Positions 38,367-48,267 of a stretch of 64,000 nt of DNA are shown here, piece after piece. Position 1 is the stretch's first letter; every line of letters starts with the position of its first letter. The notes under the pieces were generated by a model, which saw only the letters and a program-made list of their open reading frames with translations, was not told the origin of the DNA and did not search any database. A program made the translations under genes and the position numbers. Source of the stretch: Leishmania martiniquensis (lineage: Eukaryota; Euglenozoa; Kinetoplastea; Trypanosomatida; Trypanosomatidae); NCBI RefSeq assembly GCF_017916325.1, contig NC_090148.1:26001-90000 (forward strand), written 5' to 3'.

Positions 38367-40697
38367 CTACGGGGATGCAGAGTAGACGTACTCCATGACA
38401 CCCTTGTGGTACGAGCTCATCAAGTGATCGCGCAGCTGAATGCGCATGTTCGACCGCTCCGTCAGCAAGGCGATAGCGATCGCCGGATCGACGGTGTTTA
38501 TGTACTTGCCGCGTGGGTGCCAAAGAAAGTGGAAGAAGCCAAGCGGGTCCATCGATTGCTTTTCGCGATGTTGAGAGGTACAGAGCTGCTCGAAGCTGGA
38601 GTTGTGCGTGCTACTACGTGCCGCCCCTATGTTATGTACATCGTTGTCGAAGGGCTGGCGGCTTGACTCGAAAAGATCCCCGTTCACAGTCGCGTTCACG
38701 CGAACCGCCGCATCGGGCGGCGACAGCGCATTCTTCGAAGTTTTCTTTGCTTTAAGTGTGCTACCAAGCGCTATCGCCATTGAGCGGTGGCGCACAGTTC
38801 GCATAAATTTGGAGAGAGACGAGCGACTCTCCTCAGTCGCCTCCGCAGCCTGTGACGCGCTCGTGGGGTCATGAGGCTCCTCGTGCGAAGCGGTCCAGGT
38901 AGTAACGCTTTCCCGTACCTCCCTCGCCGAGGCGACGCTGCCGTCGTGCCCCACAATCGTAGCGCAGCCCACCACGTTTCCAGAGTTCAGCAGCGAATCC
39001 ACGTAGCTGACCCGTGGCACCATGTCGCTGGCGTTCACGAAGTGGTGGAGGTTCTTGGTGAGGTTATGTTGGATGAGGACGTTTGACAGGGATCGACTGG
39101 CGATGAGCGGCGCGCCGAAGGTCACGCACAACAGCCGATCACGTGTCTCCTGTGTGTTCTCCAGCAGCAGGCATGTCGTCACCCACGAGGCGGCAGCGCC
39201 CCCGATACCGTGGCCGCAGAGCACCACATCCTCGCCCTTTTTCACCATGCCCAGCACAAGCTCCTGCACGCGCTGCATGATGTTATCATGGGTCATGAAA
39301 GCGAGAAGGCCCTTCCGCATGCTCCACGCAGCCACAGCCGTGTCCAGTCCCTCGCCGTGAGCCGCCTCCCTGCTCTCCACAACCTTGCCAAGCGCACGCT
39401 GCCGCTTCTGAGCATCGCCGCTCCACAGCTCCCGAGTTACCATGCGCGTGCTTAGCACCTGATACACGGCAGCCCGTCGGCTGGCGCCGGAGTTGAAGGC
39501 GACGATGCTCACTTTGCCCGGACAGCTGAACACTGTGAAAAACTCAGTTACCTCAACCAGTCGCAGCAGTCTCGCGTATTCGTGGAGGCCCATCATGGCC
39601 AGCGAGATGCACGGCATCGCCAGCGACTCCCCCGCGATGCCACACGCCACCAGGGAGAGGAGCACCTTACGCGGGGCGCACGTGCTGCCAGTCGGGCCGG
39701 AAAACAGACGCCTCTCCGTCCCCGACGGCAGCGCAGCAGCAAAGAGAGCGTCCGCCTCGGCGGTGGTGAGGGCGGCCGCGATGGTGTCGTGCTTGGCGCG
39801 CACCATATCCTCCACCGCCGCCGCCGATAGCGAACCGGCAGCGTCGGCGTGCATTGCGCCCTTCGTCGGCACGCTAATCCCAACATGGCAGGGTCCGTGC
39901 ATCGTCAAGGTAACGGTGGGGGTCCTGCAGATGCCGCACCTATCGGCGTATGAGAGGGGGGCAGTGCAGGTCGGGTTGATGCAGCGCTGCGGAGCCTCCA
40001 TCTCGCATCCGAGCGCATACAGGCCCCAGTGAAAGGGGCTCGTCTTCTCGAGTGGTAACTTTACCAGCGAGGCTTTGGCGTCCGCATGGCCCTCCTTGCC
40101 ACTCCCACCTAGCGCCTCGTAAGAGCCGTGGCGCAGATGGGTAACGAAGGCCAGTGCCTTGGGCACGGCGCACGAGTCACAGACGCGGCATATCTGGCCA
40201 CTAATGAAGTCGGTCATACGCAGGCGCTTGCTGCACTCCAGGCAGTGGAGACGCCAGCATCGTCGGCAGTGATGACGGCTCGGCGGGATCATGAGGAAGC
40301 GGCGGCAGGCGTAGCAGCGCTGGCATGCGCACGCTAATTTCGAAAGCCCACAGGCGTCGCAGCGGCCATCGGTTCCGCCTCGGTAGCAGGAGCCGTACCG
40401 TTTGGCACTGCCTCTGCTTTGCTGGCCAACGGAATCGGACATGACCGTCGCTGCCTCAGGCCCTAACGAGCTCTCCTTGCTCTGCGTCGTTGGGGTGGCC
40501 CCAGAGGGATCACATAAGCGGGCGCTGCCTTTATCCCAGTAGTCGCCCGCTGCATACGGCTCATTGGTCCCATCGCGTCTGCTGGAAGACTTTCCCGCCG
40601 AGGTCAGCGACCTCGGCGTCACGGATGCCGGCGAGGAGCCGTCAGCCGCAGCTGCGCGCGGTGAGGTGCCGTGGAGCCTCGAGAAAAGGCCCTTCAT
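38367..40697 (-). CDS. FYVE-type zinc finger + inactive class 3 lipase-like, array copy 3
   Basis: First array copy in transcription order, next to the diverged paralogue at 42623-45037. The product equals the other two copies residue for residue. Its upstream region (40698-41743) matches those of the other copies except for G-run lengths, then ends in the solitary border repeat. In comparison with the paralogue it keeps the FYVE finger, second Cys cluster, lipase core and C-terminal DH-x4-Y segment, but differs at the nucleophile. Confidence 0.88.
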   Translation of the reverse strand: MKGLFSRLHGTSPRAAAADGSSPASVTPRSLTSAGKSSSRRDGTNEPYAAGDYWDKGSARLCDPSGATPTTQSKESSLGPEAATVMSDSVGQQSRGSAKRYGSCYRGGTDGRCDACGLSKLACACQRCYACRRFLMIPPSRHHCRRCWRLHCLECSKRLRMTDFISGQICRVCDSCAVPKALAFVTHLRHGSYEALGGSGKEGHADAKASLVKLPLEKTSPFHWGLYALGCEMEAPQRCINPTCTAPLSYADRCGICRTPTVTLTMHGPCHVGISVPTKGAMHADAAGSLSAAAVEDMVRAKHDTIAAALTTAEADALFAAALPSGTERRLFSGPTGSTCAPRKVLLSLVACGIAGESLAMPCISLAMMGLHEYARLLRLVEVTEFFTVFSCPGKVSIVAFNSGASRRAAVYQVLSTRMVTRELWSGDAQKRQRALGKVVESREAAHGEGLDTAVAAWSMRKGLLAFMTHDNIMQRVQELVLGMVKKGEDVVLCGHGIGGAAASWVTTCLLLENTQETRDRLLCVTFGAPLIASRSLSNVLIQHNLTKNLHHFVNASDMVPRVSYVDSLLNSGNVVGCATIVGHDGSVASAREVRESVTTWTASHEEPHDPTSASQAAEATEESRSSLSKFMRTVRHRSMAIALGSTLKAKKTSKNALSPPDAAVRVNATVNGDLFESSRQPFDNDVHNIGAARSSTHNSSFEQLCTSQHREKQSMDPLGFFHFLWHPRGKYINTVDPAIAIALLTERSNMRIQLRDHLMSSYHKGVMEYVYSASP

Positions 40698-42622
40698 GTC
40701 TGATATGGGCGGCGCGCACGCGGAGACCCGCCAAGACAGCTCTACGCGCGAAGGGGTATGGATGGGGGATGAGAGGACAGAGATGAGGCTGGTGCTGATG
40801 GTGTGGCGACAGGGGGAGAGAGAGCGGAAGAGGAGAAAAAATCGAAACGATGAAAGGCGATGTTACAGTTGCAGCTGTGCTACGCGTGTGCACTTTCTTC
40901 GGTGCGCAGGGAGAGCAGTTGTGGGCAAAGAGAGTGGGGGAGGAAGGATGAGGAGCTGCGGCGAGCGGGGCGCGGAGTCAGAAGAGGATAGAAGCGCCAA
41001 CAGCAAAGAGGGCAACGCACAGAGGGGGGAAGAGGGAAGAGGGGGCGCACACAGACGCTAACGCTGAAGCGCTGCACTGAGGGCCCAAATCAGAGCAGAG
41101 CACAGAGAGGAGCCCAGAGAAAAACGAAAAGCACAAAGCAAGCGAAGGCAGCAAATAAATAAATGAGAAGTGCGGTGCAGTCGGCGACCCTCACATAACG
41201 GCAGCGCTGCCGACGATGCCCTCTCCTCTTTTGTTGCTGTCCGGAGGGGCCTTTGCCCGCCCCTTTTCTGTGTGAGGGGGGGAGGTGTAGGGGAGGAGAA
41301 GTGACGAGGTTGGAGGGCACAACGCACAAACGCAGACGCGCGCCGGCACCAGATGTGCGCGGGTGTCGACAGATACCGCGCGACGAGAGGCGACAGCGAC
41401 AGAAGAGAGGCCGGACCGACAGCGCGCAGAGAGCTGAAGAGGGAGGGGAGCGCAATGAGAGAAGTGGGCGCGAAAGAAGCGAAAGAGGGCTGAGAAAGAG
41501 GAGTGTGGGAGAGGGGGGACGCAAGAAGACAGAAGCGGGGTCAGCAGAGAGTGTGAGTGGGTATATGCGAAGGAAACGAGGCGGCGCAGTTACCCCGCAC
41601 CGAGACAGGAAAAGGTGCGCATACACGCGCACATACGCATGTGCACAGCGGGACGTGAGCAGGTGCGGGTGGGGGTCGCTGAAGGGGATGTGCAGAAAGG
41701 GGCGGGCGAACGCCTCTGTTTTTGCTTTCAGCGCGCCCGCGGTGCCGCTGATCGCTCCGGCGCAACGCCATCCGCAGCATGGCAGCCGGTGCCCGCGGGC
41801 GGTGCATCCCTGTGACCTCCACACGCCGTGGATGCTTGGCCCGGTCACCATCAGAGGTGGGGTTCGGCCTTTGGCGGAGATGGGCAGGGGGGAGGTGGGG
41901 CTCCTCGGACTCCTCACAGAGCGGGTACTGGACCCTGCGATAGCGCACACGCAAGTGTCCCTCAACATGGTCATCTGAGGATGTGGGAAGCGGTGGAAGC
42001 TGAAGCACGGAATCCTTTGATGACCACTACGCACTGTTGTCATGGGGGAGGGGGGGCGAAAGGGAAGGGAAGGGCCGTGCGACGGTGAAAGCGCATTGAG
42101 GTACAGAGATGGAGGCAGAGGGCGAAGGGGCTCAGAAAGGAGAAAGTGGTGGAGGTCGGCGATGGCAGAGAGGATGGAGACAACGAGGCGACAGTGCAGA
42201 GGTCTAGGCAGGGGTTGCGGCTTCTCTCGCCTCTCCGCCTGTGACACAGGGTGTTTCATCCCACCGAGCGCAGCCGCAGTGAATCGGGGGCATGAAAAGG
42301 AAAGGGGGTGGGAGGCATAGAGGTGCGCGCAATCACCGCCTCCACACACGCAAACACGCCGCGGCCGAGGCCGTAAGAGAGAAGCAGCCTGGGTGAAGGC
42401 AGAGCGCGGATTACCTTCAGCGGTGGTGGCGGGTCGGCCTTGCGTTGCGCAGCGAAAGAGAGGCGGTGTGGGCACTCACTCAAGCAGATGAGCCGACACT
42501 CACGGGCGCACGCCTCACTCACCCACCCCCTCACACACGCATACACTTACGCGCACCTCCGCTGCCCGCGCCACTCGCACACCCCCCTCCTCCATGACAA
42601 CTAACGGGCATGCGCTGAACGT
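40698..42622. other. spacer at right border of array
   Basis: Array-type sequence up to 41964 (including the fourth border repeat), then 658 bases of unique sequence holding the 3' flank of the active-type lipase gene. A 461-codon open frame that straddles the border is an artefact of composition. Confidence 0.6.
41744..41964 (-). repeat. 221-bp border repeat, solitary copy 4
   Basis: The match with the other copies stops sharply after GTCCCTCA at 41964, where the sequence becomes unique. This copy marks the right edge of the array and is the likely right-hand partner of the original recombination. Confidence 0.85.
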
Positions 42623-45037
42623 TTAGGACTCGGCGTTGCGGTAGAGGTGGATCATCATCCCTCGATTGTACGCCTCCACGGAGTGATCCCCCAAGATGGA
42701 CGCCTCTCCGCAGCCGTGCTTTAGCACCCCGAAGGCAGTATCCGAGTCGTCTGTCGACACATAGCCGTAGGTGCCGTACTGGATAAAGTGGTACCGACCG
42801 AAGCACGTGAAGCGGCGGTGCATGCGGCGCGACGACACCGGCAGCACCACATCCGCTGCCGTGTCCACAGCGGCCCCAACTCTAGAAGCCACGGTAGACG
42901 CGTCGACGCCGTTGGGTTCAGCGGCGTCACTTCCACTGCGCGCGTGCTGCATGGCACTCGCCTTCGCTGATGTGATTCTGCTCGCGCCCGCGCAGCGGCT
43001 GCTGAAAACCTGGAGGGCCGCTTCCACGTCGGCGTCTCGCTGCGCTGCCTCATCGCGAGACGGCGACGGCGTGTCGCTCTCCAGCGCGTCGCGGCCGTTG
43101 CGGAGGGCTGTATCGACGTAGGCAGCAAGCTGCGCTTGCTCTGCCCACAACTCAGACGACTCGTCAGGGAAGCTGACCTCCGTCGCGGGTGCCGCGCTCG
43201 TCTTGCCCGAGACGTCATCAGTTGAGAGGAGCGGAGCCGTATCGGAAGCGCCGGCAGCTGGATAGGCAGCAGCAGAGAGGGTTCTAGTTAGTCTCTTGGT
43301 GCTCAAGCGACCCAGCGCGGCGGAGAGCCTGCCAGAGTCGACAGTGGACGTGTTAGGTGCCACAGTCGCAGTCGAGGGGGTGGAGGCGGTGGCCTTTGTT
43401 GTTGGTGGCGGCGCGCCCATGGCGCCGCCCCTCCACCAACTCTGGGCCGCCGTGAAGACGGAGGTGACGTAGTGCGTGAGACGTGACTGCGCATCCCAGG
43501 CGAGTTCGTCCGTGCAAGACAAGCGCGGCACAATGTCGCTGCGGTAGACAAAGTTGTGGAAGATGTGTGTCCAGCCACAGCTTTGTACGTGGTCCGCCAG
43601 CTCGTAGTTCCCAAGCAGCGGCGCACCGAGCGAGACGCACAGCAGCCGTGGCGCGTCCTCCTCCGCGCCTCGGGGCACCAGCAGGGAAGCGCAGCGATGC
43701 AGAAGCTGCAGGCTCAAGTATTGCGCAGTGGCCCCGCCCAGCGAGTGGCCGCACAAGACCAGAGTATAGCCGCCACTACGAACGTCTTCGAGAAGCGAAT
43801 CGAAGGGCAGTCCAACCTCCTGCGCCTCTTGCGCGAAGCCCCGGTGCACCTGGTACTCCCAAACTTTACGAACACCGCCGTTGAGCACCGCAGTGGCCTC
43901 TGCGCGGCCGCCATCCTCTGCGACCTCCGTCGTCGTCCGCCTCAGACACACGCCTTCATGCAGTGTCGACCACACACGCTCCGTGATGCGCGCGAACTGG
44001 ACGTCGACCCAGCGGGTCCTCCAATTGTGAGTTCCGGGAAAGGCGATGAACTTCACACGGCCCGGCGCCTCAAGAACTGTGTAGCGCTCCTGCGCTACGG
44101 TAATGCGCAATGCGCGCGCGTACGGGATATCGGACAGGCTCAAAGTGATGTTTGGTGCCCCCAGGTATTCGTACGCGACTGCTGCGGCCACCATGGAGAG
44201 CAGTACCCGCTGTCCCAGGACGGCGGTAGTGATGGTGCGGAAGGCAAGCACCTCCTCGTATCGGTGGAAGAGCCTTCGGAACATGCGCTCCATCTGCGTG
44301 GTCGTCATGCCGTTCACCTCCATACTGCGCAGAGAAAGCTGCTGCACATCGAGCACGCTGACCTCGTCCATCACGCCCTTCGACACCCCGTTTGGGCGAA
44401 CCACGCGCGCGGCATGCGGCCGCGTCACGACGGTGGGCAGCCCACACCCGTAACAAACGAGTTGTCGTGTCAGCATACTACATGAAGGACCGATACACAT
44501 GCGAGGCATGTCTCCCGCTGCCCGCAGTACGTACAGCCCCCACAGAAGACAGCCATCCCCACGTTTGGAAAGGTTCGCCAGCCCCCACGGCGTGGAGCAG
44601 CGGTCGCACACTGACATCTGCCGCCCAAGCATGTGTACATAATGTCGGTGGCCCCAGCAGCCGGAGCACACCGCGTGCCAACAGCGGCGGCAGTGATGCC
44701 GATTTGCATGGAAGCGGCGCTGGCACACAAAGCACCTCGTGCACATGCAGCTCTCCTTCGGCCGCTGGCAAGTTGTGCAGACGCGATGGCCCTCCAGTGG
44801 CGGCGGGCGCACCACGGTCGGCGCCCATGCGACAGCCATATCTTCAGCCGGGCATCCCGCTCCGCTCATCTCTGCGCGTCGCTGTGCTGGCACCGTACTA
44901 ACCGTGGCGGTGGTGTGCACGTCGCCCCACTGTGGCTGCGTGTGGGTGAAGACAAAGTTGCGCATCTGTGCGAACTGCGGCCATTGCGGCTGCGGGGCTG
45001 CCATCGACGGCGGTGAAGACGACGCCGCCGAGGGCAT
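42623..45037 (-). CDS. FYVE-type zinc finger + class 3 lipase
   Basis: An 804-residue paralogue of the array proteins with an apparently complete catalytic triad. It has GHSLGGA (430-436, nucleophile Ser432), Asp501 in SDIVPRL and His785 in DHSVEAYN. A class 3 lipase entry phrase GTHNWRTRWVDVQ lies at about 335-347. The N-terminal FYVE-type finger has cysteines 102/105, 116/119, 124/127 and 144/147 and the basic motif RHHCRRCW (113-120); a second Cys cluster lies near 181-198. The expected activity is hydrolysis of acylglycerols or phospholipids at a phosphoinositide-marked membrane, inferred from the families. A Ser/Thr-rich segment separates the core from the His-containing tail. The start MPSAASSSPP is the first ATG in frame. 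Confidence 0.88.
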   Translation of the reverse strand: MPSAASSSPPSMAAPQPQWPQFAQMRNFVFTHTQPQWGDVHTTATVSTVPAQRRAEMSGAGCPAEDMAVAWAPTVVRPPPLEGHRVCTTCQRPKESCMCTRCFVCQRRFHANRHHCRRCWHAVCSGCWGHRHYVHMLGRQMSVCDRCSTPWGLANLSKRGDGCLLWGLYVLRAAGDMPRMCIGPSCSMLTRQLVCYGCGLPTVVTRPHAARVVRPNGVSKGVMDEVSVLDVQQLSLRSMEVNGMTTTQMERMFRRLFHRYEEVLAFRTITTAVLGQRVLLSMVAAAVAYEYLGAPNITLSLSDIPYARALRITVAQERYTVLEAPGRVKFIAFPGTHNWRTRWVDVQFARITERVWSTLHEGVCLRRTTTEVAEDGGRAEATAVLNGGVRKVWEYQVHRGFAQEAQEVGLPFDSLLEDVRSGGYTLVLCGHSLGGATAQYLSLQLLHRCASLLVPRGAEEDAPRLLCVSLGAPLLGNYELADHVQSCGWTHIFHNFVYRSDIVPRLSCTDELAWDAQSRLTHYVTSVFTAAQSWWRGGAMGAPPPTTKATASTPSTATVAPNTSTVDSGRLSAALGRLSTKRLTRTLSAAAYPAAGASDTAPLLSTDDVSGKTSAAPATEVSFPDESSELWAEQAQLAAYVDTALRNGRDALESDTPSPSRDEAAQRDADVEAALQVFSSRCAGASRITSAKASAMQHARSGSDAAEPNGVDASTVASRVGAAVDTAADVVLPVSSRRMHRRFTCFGRYHFIQYGTYGYVSTDDSDTAFGVLKHGCGEASILGDHSVEAYNRGMMIHLYRNAES

Positions 45038-46106
45038 CCGGTAGCGCCGCCGCTGATGGAAAGGGGAAAGAAAAAGGCAGCAGCGGCGTCGAAAGAGAGA
45101 CCGACCGCAGAGCCACAGCGGGGGGGGCGTGAGAGCAGCGGAGGCACAGCGAAAAGAATGCGGGGAGGCAGCGATCGATGGAAAGCCACGAGCCGCGTTT
45201 GTATGTGTGTGTGCGCGCGCGCACGTGCAGGCTACAGGCGGCAGAGAGAGATCCCCTACGCTGTGTGGTGTGCGAAGCGCGCATGGGCACGCCGCCCCGT
45301 ACGCACGCTCTGCCGCAGCCCGGCCGATGTGCGTGCAGAGAGGGGAAGGGGGAGGTAGTATGGGTGCACAGAGCACATGGACCGCAACGCAGATGTAGAA
45401 AGGTGGTGAGTAGGCGGAGGGGCAGGAACGAGAGGAGCGGTGGCAGAACGGGGGAGAGAGGCGCGCCATGTCGCATACGTGAGCACCTGTTGACATGCAG
45501 CCGCACCACAACTGAAAGCGCCGTGGCATCTCTGCCCTTCGAGATGTCGGTTCAGCTCTTCCCTCCCACCCACCCCCTCATCACACATCGCCTGTTGTAT
45601 GTGTGTGTGTGTGTGTGTCCCAACTCAGGGAGAGAGGGGAGGTTAAAAAAGGGGAGAGCAGAGGGGAGGAGGTGTGTCTGAGGCGACGCTGTTGCTGGTG
45701 AAGATTATGGCGAAGGCATCTGTGCTCGGCCGCGAAAAAAAAAACGCAAAGGCATTCGATGGCATGAAGAAGATGAAACATCAAAGACAAAAGTTCCGCA
45801 CACGCGCCTGCGCCACGACGCGCAGAAGAGCGCAACCAACCGAGCATATCACTAAGGCATGTATATATAAAAGGGGGGAAGGGGGGGCGACGGAGCCGCG
45901 GCGATGAGAACGAGCCCGACACACCAAAGATCTTTGTACCGGCGCTGCTCCTCTGCAGGGCTCACGACGTGTGGCACGAGCCTCGCATGGGTGCAGAGGG
46001 CACGTATATGTTACCTTTGGGAACGAGCGCAGACGCACACAGATGCTGAGATGGGTGGCCTGTAAATGCGCTAGGCTGCGACCGACAGCACCCCCACGCC
46101 TCCCAT
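45038..46106. other. spacer between Rab and lipase genes
   Basis: No gene seen. A GT run lies at 45597-45618, an A run at 45736-45745 and TATATAAA-like sequence near 45864. It includes pyrimidine tracts (minus strand) suitable for trans-splicing of the lipase mRNA. Confidence 0.55.
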
Positions 46107-46742
46107 CTAGCAGCATTCGTTTTCTCGGCGCGGCGCCGTGTTCTCTGAGCGACCCATGACACCGCCCTCGCGCACGTTGACGGTGCTGTTCGTCTCAATC
46201 AGCTTCGCGGCGATGGCGTGGAACGCGTCCTGCACCCCTTCGCCGCTGCGCGCGCTTGTTTCGCAATACATTGCGTCCATCTCGGCGGCACACTGCTGTG
46301 CCTCTGCCGAAGATACCTGTCGCTCACTCTCCAAGTCCTTCTTGTTCCCTACCAGCATCACAAGCGTCTCGGGCGAGTTCACGTGTAGCTCACGAACCCA
46401 ATACTTGGCCCTCTCGTACGTGTCGGTGGAAACCATGTCGAACACGACGAGCGCCGCAGCGGCGCCGCGGTAGTACATCGAAGCTAAGCTCCTGAAGCGC
46501 TCCTGCCCTGCCGTATCCCATATGTCGAAGTGGACAGCAGTGCCGTCCCGCACATTGCACGTGTAGCGAAAGAAAGAGGCGCCGACAGTGCTGTTCAGCT
46601 TGTCGCTAAAAGCGTTCTTCATGAGGCGCTGCACCACGGACGACTTGCCGACACCGCTCTCCCCCAGCAGAACTAGCTTGAACTTCCCTGCTGAGGCCGG
46701 CGCACCCGTCGTCGTGGCGGGGGTGCGACTGACGGACGACAT
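46107..46742 (-). CDS. Rab5-like small GTPase
   Basis: A 211-residue Rab with all guanine-nucleotide motifs: GESGVGKS (27-34), DTAGQE (76-81), NKKD (133-136) and ETSA (151-154). The C-terminal ECC is for double geranylgeranylation. The stretch AGQERFRSLASMYYRGAAAA and the following RAKYWVRELH resemble the Rab5/Rab21/Rab22 group, which controls early endosome fusion and endocytosis. Trypanosomatids have two Rab5 forms (5A and 5B) plus Rab21, and I cannot choose between them safely. An N-terminal extension of about 19 residues rich in Thr/Ser/Ala precedes the G domain. It lies next to the FYVE-lipase gene, whose finger would also be expected on endosomes, but gene adjacency in these organisms is weak evidence for function. 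Confidence 0.92.
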   Translation of the reverse strand: MSSVSRTPATTTGAPASAGKFKLVLLGESGVGKSSVVQRLMKNAFSDKLNSTVGASFFRYTCNVRDGTAVHFDIWDTAGQERFRSLASMYYRGAAAALVVFDMVSTDTYERAKYWVRELHVNSPETLVMLVGNKKDLESERQVSSAEAQQCAAEMDAMYCETSARSGEGVQDAFHAIAAKLIETNSTVNVREGGVMGRSENTAPRRENECC

Positions 46743-48267
46743 GGTAACGACTCCCAGTCAAGGTGAGACAACAGGGATGGTGGTGCACCAACAGGTGTAC
46801 GCAGCGCACAAAGGTCAAGGGTACCGTAGACTGCGGGCGGCGGAGATCGGATCGAGTGGGGAAGAGCAGACCAGAGAAGCGGGGTTAGATAGATGGCCCC
46901 GCTCAGCGCAACGAAACGTACTGCGCAGCCTCGGACGGAGAGGAAAAGATGCAACAGCGGAGTTAGTGGAAGGGTAAAGCATATAGCACTGCGCGCTGGC
47001 ACACGCGTACTCACTCGCGCGAGCTCAGCAACAAACACCGCCTCGTCAAGAGCGCACGGCGACACAGGAGTGGGGCGTGTGCGGGTGTGCGACAGGTCGA
47101 CGGGCAACAGCAAAGGCAGCGGCAGATGTGAAGAGAATCAGCTCCTAATCGCTCGTCGACGCGCTTCAGCCAATCCTCTGCAAAGGCGGAGCGCTGGAAG
47201 GGTTCCAACGAGGTGAGCGAGCAGGCGTGAGTCTGCGTGCACACATAACGCGCACGCTTCCCCCACGCTCAGTCCTCCGCGCCGAACGACCACGGCCAAA
47301 GGAGTGTGGTTAGCGAGCGTGGCTCGCAGCGTGAACTCCTGCGGGAATAAGAAGAGGGTGCGGACCTAACACGTTCGTGCGCTGTAGGAAGACACCGGCG
47401 AAGCGCACTGACGAATTGGTCAGCTCAGGCTGTGTGTGATGCGTGTGTGGTGGTGAGGGCTTCTAGGGTGTGTTGGTGAAGCGGAGGGAAGAGGGCGATG
47501 AAGCGAGAGGTAGTTGGCGGCGAGCAGCAACTGCGAATCGTAATGGCGAGAGAGAGAGCAGCAGCAACAGCAGCAGAGGCGCACGATTTTATGAGCACGT
47601 GAGAGTGCGATCGGGCGCTGAGCGACAGAGGCAAGGCGAGTGAGCTCGTCCGCTGGCAAGCAGCGGGTCGGCATGAGAAGGATGCAAAGCAGATGGGGAA
47701 GGGGGAAAGAGTCTACAGAGGCATTGTACCGGCGTGGCATGCAGCTTTGCGGACGCGCCTTGTGACTGTGCACAGGACTGCGCGACTTCAGGTGCATGGA
47801 GGGGGGGCGGAAGGCGTGGGTCGGTCTGCGTGTCCGACTGGGTGTGCACCGATAGAGGAAGAGCGCCAGAAGACGCTTCAGTAGCCCTAAAGGTAAAAGA
47901 ATACGTGAGCAGAGCAGTGGCAGCAGCAGCAGCAGCGGGACAAGAGGGAGGAAGAGGGAGACGCCGACAAGAGAGGTATCCGCATGTGCTCTGGCCCGCC
48001 GCTGCACTTGTGGGTATGCGCGTCATAGAGGCGGCAGAGGCCGAAGGGTGGCGAAGAAGAGCCACACGAGGCCCGCACGATGAGATTTGGAGAGGCCCAC
48101 CGTGCACTCACAGAGAGAGAGGGAGGGGAGGAAGGGGGGGCGAAACCCTCGACGACGCGTGAGACAGTTTTTCGCTTCTTGTCGGCGTTGCAGTGCAGCG
48201 CAGCGCTTGAGACGCGAAGGAGCGCAGGTGATAAACATGAAGTTTGAGAGGGCAGCGAAAGGGGGCG
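46743..48267. other. spacer, 1.5 kb
   Basis: No gene seen. CAG/GCA-type short repeats lie near 47560-47580 and 47921-47937, and GA-rich tracts elsewhere. It should contain the 3' flank of the RING gene and the 5' flank of the Rab gene. Confidence 0.55.

Larger units (their letters stand above)
29957..41964. repeat. tandem array: three ~3.93-kb units plus terminal 221 bp
   Basis: Units begin at 29957, 33886 and 37816, with periods of 3929, 3930 and 3928 bases. Each contains a 221-bp border repeat, the 3' flank, one 776-codon lipase-like gene on the minus strand and about 1 kb of 5' flank. A fourth border repeat at 41744-41964 closes the array. The three encoded proteins are identical. The visible differences are one-base changes in the lengths of G or A runs (for example near 30198, 30316, 32954, 34134 and 40767). 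Confidence 0.95.

Noticed and set aside
41090..42475. 461-codon minus-strand open frame at the right edge of the array
   Set aside because: It joins array spacer to unique sequence across a recombination junction and shows only low-complexity sequence.
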